DNA from: an uncultured bacterium
Lineage (GTDB): Bacteria > Cloacimonadota > Cloacimonadia > Cloacimonadales > Cloacimonadaceae
Assembly (NCBI GenBank): GCA_937924555.1
Contig: CALDSN010000111.1
Location: 1-24,786 of the forward strand
DNA: 24,786 nucleotides
Reading direction: 5' to 3'
The notes beneath the pieces were generated by a model that saw nothing but the letters and a program-made list of their open reading frames with translations, had not been told where the DNA came from and did not search any database. Position 1 is the stretch's first letter, and each line of letters begins with the position of its first letter. The translations under genes and the position numbers were made by a program. Of this stretch, positions 22,733-24,786 are shown in pieces.

Positions 22733-23929
22733 CTAACGTTGCCACAAACTGGCTATGCCCATACCGCCACCGATGCAGAGGGATGCAAGACCCTTCTTCA
22801 GGTTACGGCGTTTCATTTCGTGTAACAAACTCACAATTATTCGGGCACCGCTTGCGCCGATGGGATGTCCCAGGGCAATTGCGCCACCATTAACATTAAC
22901 GATATCAGGGTTTAACTTGCCTAGACCATCCAGTTCCAATCCTTTCATAACAGCCAAGGATTGAGCAGCAAAAGCTTCATTCAACTCAGCAAGCTCAATC
23001 TCGCCGAGCTGCCAACCGGACTTCTCCAGCACCTTCTTAATTGCCGGAACAGGACCATAACCCATAATCGAAGGATCAACTCCGGCAGAAGCACTTTGCA
23101 CGAATGCTGCAAGGGGTGTTAAACCAAGCTCTTTGGCTTTATCTGCACTCATGATGAGCAGTATGGCAGCACCATCGTTTATCCCGCTGGAGTTAGCGGC
23201 GGTAACGCTACCATCGCTTTTAAACGCGGGACGAAGCTTGGCCAAACTTTCAGCAGTCACGCCTGCACGAGGCATTTCATCCTTATCTATCACCAAGGGA
23301 TCGCCTTTCTTTTGAGGGATAGTGTATGCCGCAATTTCTTCTGTGAAACGACCAGTTTTCTGTGCCGTTTCGGTCTTGTTTTGGCTGGATGCAGAAAACG
23401 CATCCTGTTCTTCGCGGGTTATACCATACTTTTCCGCAAGATTCTCTGCGGTAATACCCATATGGTAGTCGTTAAATATATCGGAAAGCCCGTCACGAAT
23501 CATGAGGTCAACAAGCTGTTTGTTTCCCATTCTGGCACCCCAACGAGCATCTGGAAGGGTATAAGGTATCTGGCTCATGTTCTCAGTTCCACCTGCGACG
23601 ACGATTTCAGCCTCGCCGCTTGTGATCATTAAAGCAGCTAAAGCAACGGCTTTCATGCCGGAACCGCAAACTTTGTTTATGGTGTAGGCAGGTGTTGTGT
23701 TAGGAATTCCGCTGTAGACAGCTACTTGGCGGGCAACATTTTGCCCCAAACCTGCTCCACACACGTTGCCAAGGATAACTTCATCCACCATTTCCGGCTT
23801 AACTCCGCTTTCGGCAAACACTGCTTTAAGGGTGTTCACCCCAAGGTTTACAGCAGATACATCCTTGAATACGCCACCGAAATTACCTATGGGACTGCGC
23901 TTTGCGCAAACAACCACGGCTTGTTTCAT
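22733..23929 (-). CDS. atoB: Acetyl-CoA C-acetyltransferase (thiolase)
   Basis: A 398-residue thiolase. The acyl-accepting Cys88 is in NKVCGSGMKA, NVNGGAIALGHPIGASGAR carries the catalytic His355, and Cys385 is in SLCIGGG. These are all three catalytic residues. Length and the N-terminal AVVVCAKRSPIG fit the biosynthetic/acetoacetyl-CoA group rather than long-chain FadA. In this context it most likely cleaves acetoacetyl-CoA to two acetyl-CoA for energy conservation, using the product of the adjacent aminotransferase. GGAGGAATC precedes the ATG. It is the first gene of the minus-strand unit thiolase-aminotransferase-pyrG. No convincing promoter was seen upstream, only a TTGACT at 23993-23988 without a good -10. 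Confidence 0.94.
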   Translation of the reverse strand: MKQAVVVCAKRSPIGNFGGVFKDVSAVNLGVNTLKAVFAESGVKPEMVDEVILGNVCGAGLGQNVARQVAVYSGIPNTTPAYTINKVCGSGMKAVALAALMITSGEAEIVVAGGTENMSQIPYTLPDARWGARMGNKQLVDLMIRDGLSDIFNDYHMGITAENLAEKYGITREEQDAFSASSQNKTETAQKTGRFTEEIAAYTIPQKKGDPLVIDKDEMPRAGVTAESLAKLRPAFKSDGSVTAANSSGINDGAAILLIMSADKAKELGLTPLAAFVQSASAGVDPSIMGYGPVPAIKKVLEKSGWQLGEIELAELNEAFAAQSLAVMKGLELDGLGKLNPDIVNVNGGAIALGHPIGASGARIIVSLLHEMKRRNLKKGLASLCIGGGMGIASLWQR

Positions 23930-24066
23930 GATTCCTCCATGTTCTTTTATATTTCTTTACTCCACAAAATTGAAAAGACGGCTTTTTAGTCAATGATAAT
24001 CTAGGGAAATTTGAGGCACATTTCTATCGCAAGACTGGGCTTGATGTTGACCATTGACTGAAAGCT

Positions 24067-24173
24067 TCTTAATCGCTTGTTTAATCATTCCCTAATGATT
24101 CCCTCGTGATTCCCGGGTCGGATGAGGGAGTCACGAGGGAATCACCTCGGAATGATTAGAAATGGCAGTAAGA
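24067..24173. repeat. Large imperfect palindrome, family B copy 2
   Basis: The core arms 24082-24114 and 24126-24158 pair at 28 of 33 positions, with an 11-base centre. Pairing continues more weakly outwards to about 24067 and 24173. The core holds TGATTCCCTCGTGA on one strand and GTGATTCCCTCGT on the other, the latter identical to 12335-12347. The right flank GCAGTAAGA (24165-24173) also matches copy 1 (12405-12413). It lies in the 23930-24226 gap between thiolase and the ATPase K gene, which otherwise contains only the terminator at 24175. There is no ORF. Confidence 0.8.
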
Positions 24174-24174
24174 A

Positions 24175-24203
24175 ACAAAAGAGGTTAGCGAACTAACCTC
24201 TTT
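24175..24203 (-). terminator. Rho-independent terminator of the V-ATPase operon
   Basis: On the minus strand a 10-bp stem AAGAGGTTAG / CTAACCTCTT (24202-24193 and 24188-24179) with a TTCG loop is followed by TTGTTT. It lies 24 bases past the stop of the K-subunit gene, so K is the last gene of its operon. Confidence 0.88.
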
Positions 24204-24226
24204 CAATGTAGTAGAATATGGGTTGG

Positions 24227-24745
24227 TTATTTCAAACCGGGGATTGCGCCACCAATCAAGAAGCAGGTAGCAAAGGCAACGATGGCATAAAGTTCGGGAA
24301 ACACACCAAGAATGAGGGACTTACCGAACACATCATTACCTGCACCCATGCTTTCGATACCATTAGCAACGATTCTGGCTTGCTGATATGCAGATATTAA
24401 ACCAACTAATCCCATGATCAAACCTGCTCCAAGAATGGCGCAAGCTTGCACCATGTTGATGGCAGGGGTGATGTGGGTTTTAAGAATGAAGAAGGCACCA
24501 AAGCCATAAAGACCTTGGGTACCGGGAAGAGCGGAAAGTATCATGCAGCTTGGGAAGATATCATCCCGCTTTTTCATGGCTCCAACTGTGGCACTGCCAC
24601 CGATAACCGTTCCCCATGCACTTCCGATACCGGAAAGAGCAACCATCAGGAAGATACCGATCCAGGCTAAGAAAAATGCCAAATTTCCGCCCGCCATGGC
24701 TGTGACTATGGGTTGTGCTACTGTGTTTAAGGAATCCGGGTTCAT
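24227..24745 (-). CDS. ntpK: V-type ATP synthase/ATPase subunit K (membrane proteolipid)
   Basis: A 172-residue duplicated-hairpin proteolipid with four membrane helices (about 20-45, 66-90, 98-122 and 143-168). It forms the rotor ring in the inner membrane. The first hairpin has the GSAWG loop side and LPGTQGLYGF. The second has the ion-carrying Glu151 in GVFPELYAIV. Leu73, Thr76, Gln77, Gln122 and Glu151 match Leu61, Thr64, Gln65, Gln110 and Glu139, the five Na+ ligands of Enterococcus hirae NtpK, each by the same offset of 12. Sodium coupling is therefore likely. AAAGGAGG lies 6 bases before ATG. Upstream V-ATPase genes would be to the right, beyond the window; the last 41 bases hold only this leader. 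Confidence 0.95.
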   Translation of the reverse strand: MNPDSLNTVAQPIVTAMAGGNLAFFLAWIGIFLMVALSGIGSAWGTVIGGSATVGAMKKRDDIFPSCMILSALPGTQGLYGFGAFFILKTHITPAINMVQACAILGAGLIMGLVGLISAYQQARIVANGIESMGAGNDVFGKSLILGVFPELYAIVAFATCFLIGGAIPGLK

Positions 24746-24786
24746 TGAACCTCCTTTTAGTTTGGACTATTTATTGATTGAAAATG

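Overview
The window is a metagenome-type contig from a Gram-negative, anaerobic, amino-acid- and propionate-metabolising bacterium, most likely of the Cloacimonadota (WWE1 / 'Candidatus Cloacimonas' lineage). This placement is inferred from gene content, not from a database search. The supporting genes are a methylmalonyl-CoA mutase operon, a class III aminotransferase next to an acetyl-CoA acetyltransferase (as in the 3-aminobutyryl-CoA route of lysine fermentation), an SDR-type L-threonine dehydrogenase, a V-type ATPase proteolipid, and outer-membrane barrel proteins with signal peptides. Bases 1-46 are not genomic: they are an Illumina TruSeq index adapter left at the contig end.

Layout. 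47-3833 is mostly minus strand: the start of a secreted protein cut by the adapter, a porin-like barrel protein with its own terminator, and a two-gene unit of ornithine-decarboxylase-like enzyme plus Ldh2-family dehydrogenase. 4154-9935 is a plus-strand run with short gaps: threonine dehydrogenase, Gfo/Idh/MocA oxidoreductase, asnS, a PLP aminotransferase, a small exported protein, and a prepilin peptidase that seems to start at CTG. It ends at a strong hairpin. 9996-12137 is a minus-strand, translationally coupled trio (GntR/YtrA-type regulator, ABC ATPase, ABC permease) behind a clear promoter with a palindrome over its -10. 12217-12638 holds a large imperfect palindrome with 11-bp tandem repeats, followed by an orphan Tyr/Arg-rich gene at 12639. 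13233-19713 is a divergent phosphoglycerate kinase followed by mutA-mutB-meaB with 1-base stop/start overlaps. 23929-19868 (minus) is thiolase, class III aminotransferase and pyrG, closely spaced. The right edge is the K (proteolipid) subunit of a V-type ATPase, also on the minus strand.

How the genes fit together. Threonine dehydrogenase, the aminotransferases, the acyl-CoA aminotransferase/thiolase pair and methylmalonyl-CoA mutase with its chaperone MeaB are what an amino-acid-fermenting or propionate-handling anaerobe would use. The ATPase K subunit carries residues that match the five known Na+ ligands of Enterococcus hirae NtpK, at the same spacing, so a sodium-coupled membrane energy economy is likely.

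Most of the window is housekeeping and catabolism. No defence system, CRISPR array, integrase, transposase, rRNA or tRNA was found. The least explained items are two families of extragenic palindromes (each present twice), the orphan gene at 12639, the divergent PGK, and the non-canonical start of the prepilin peptidase.
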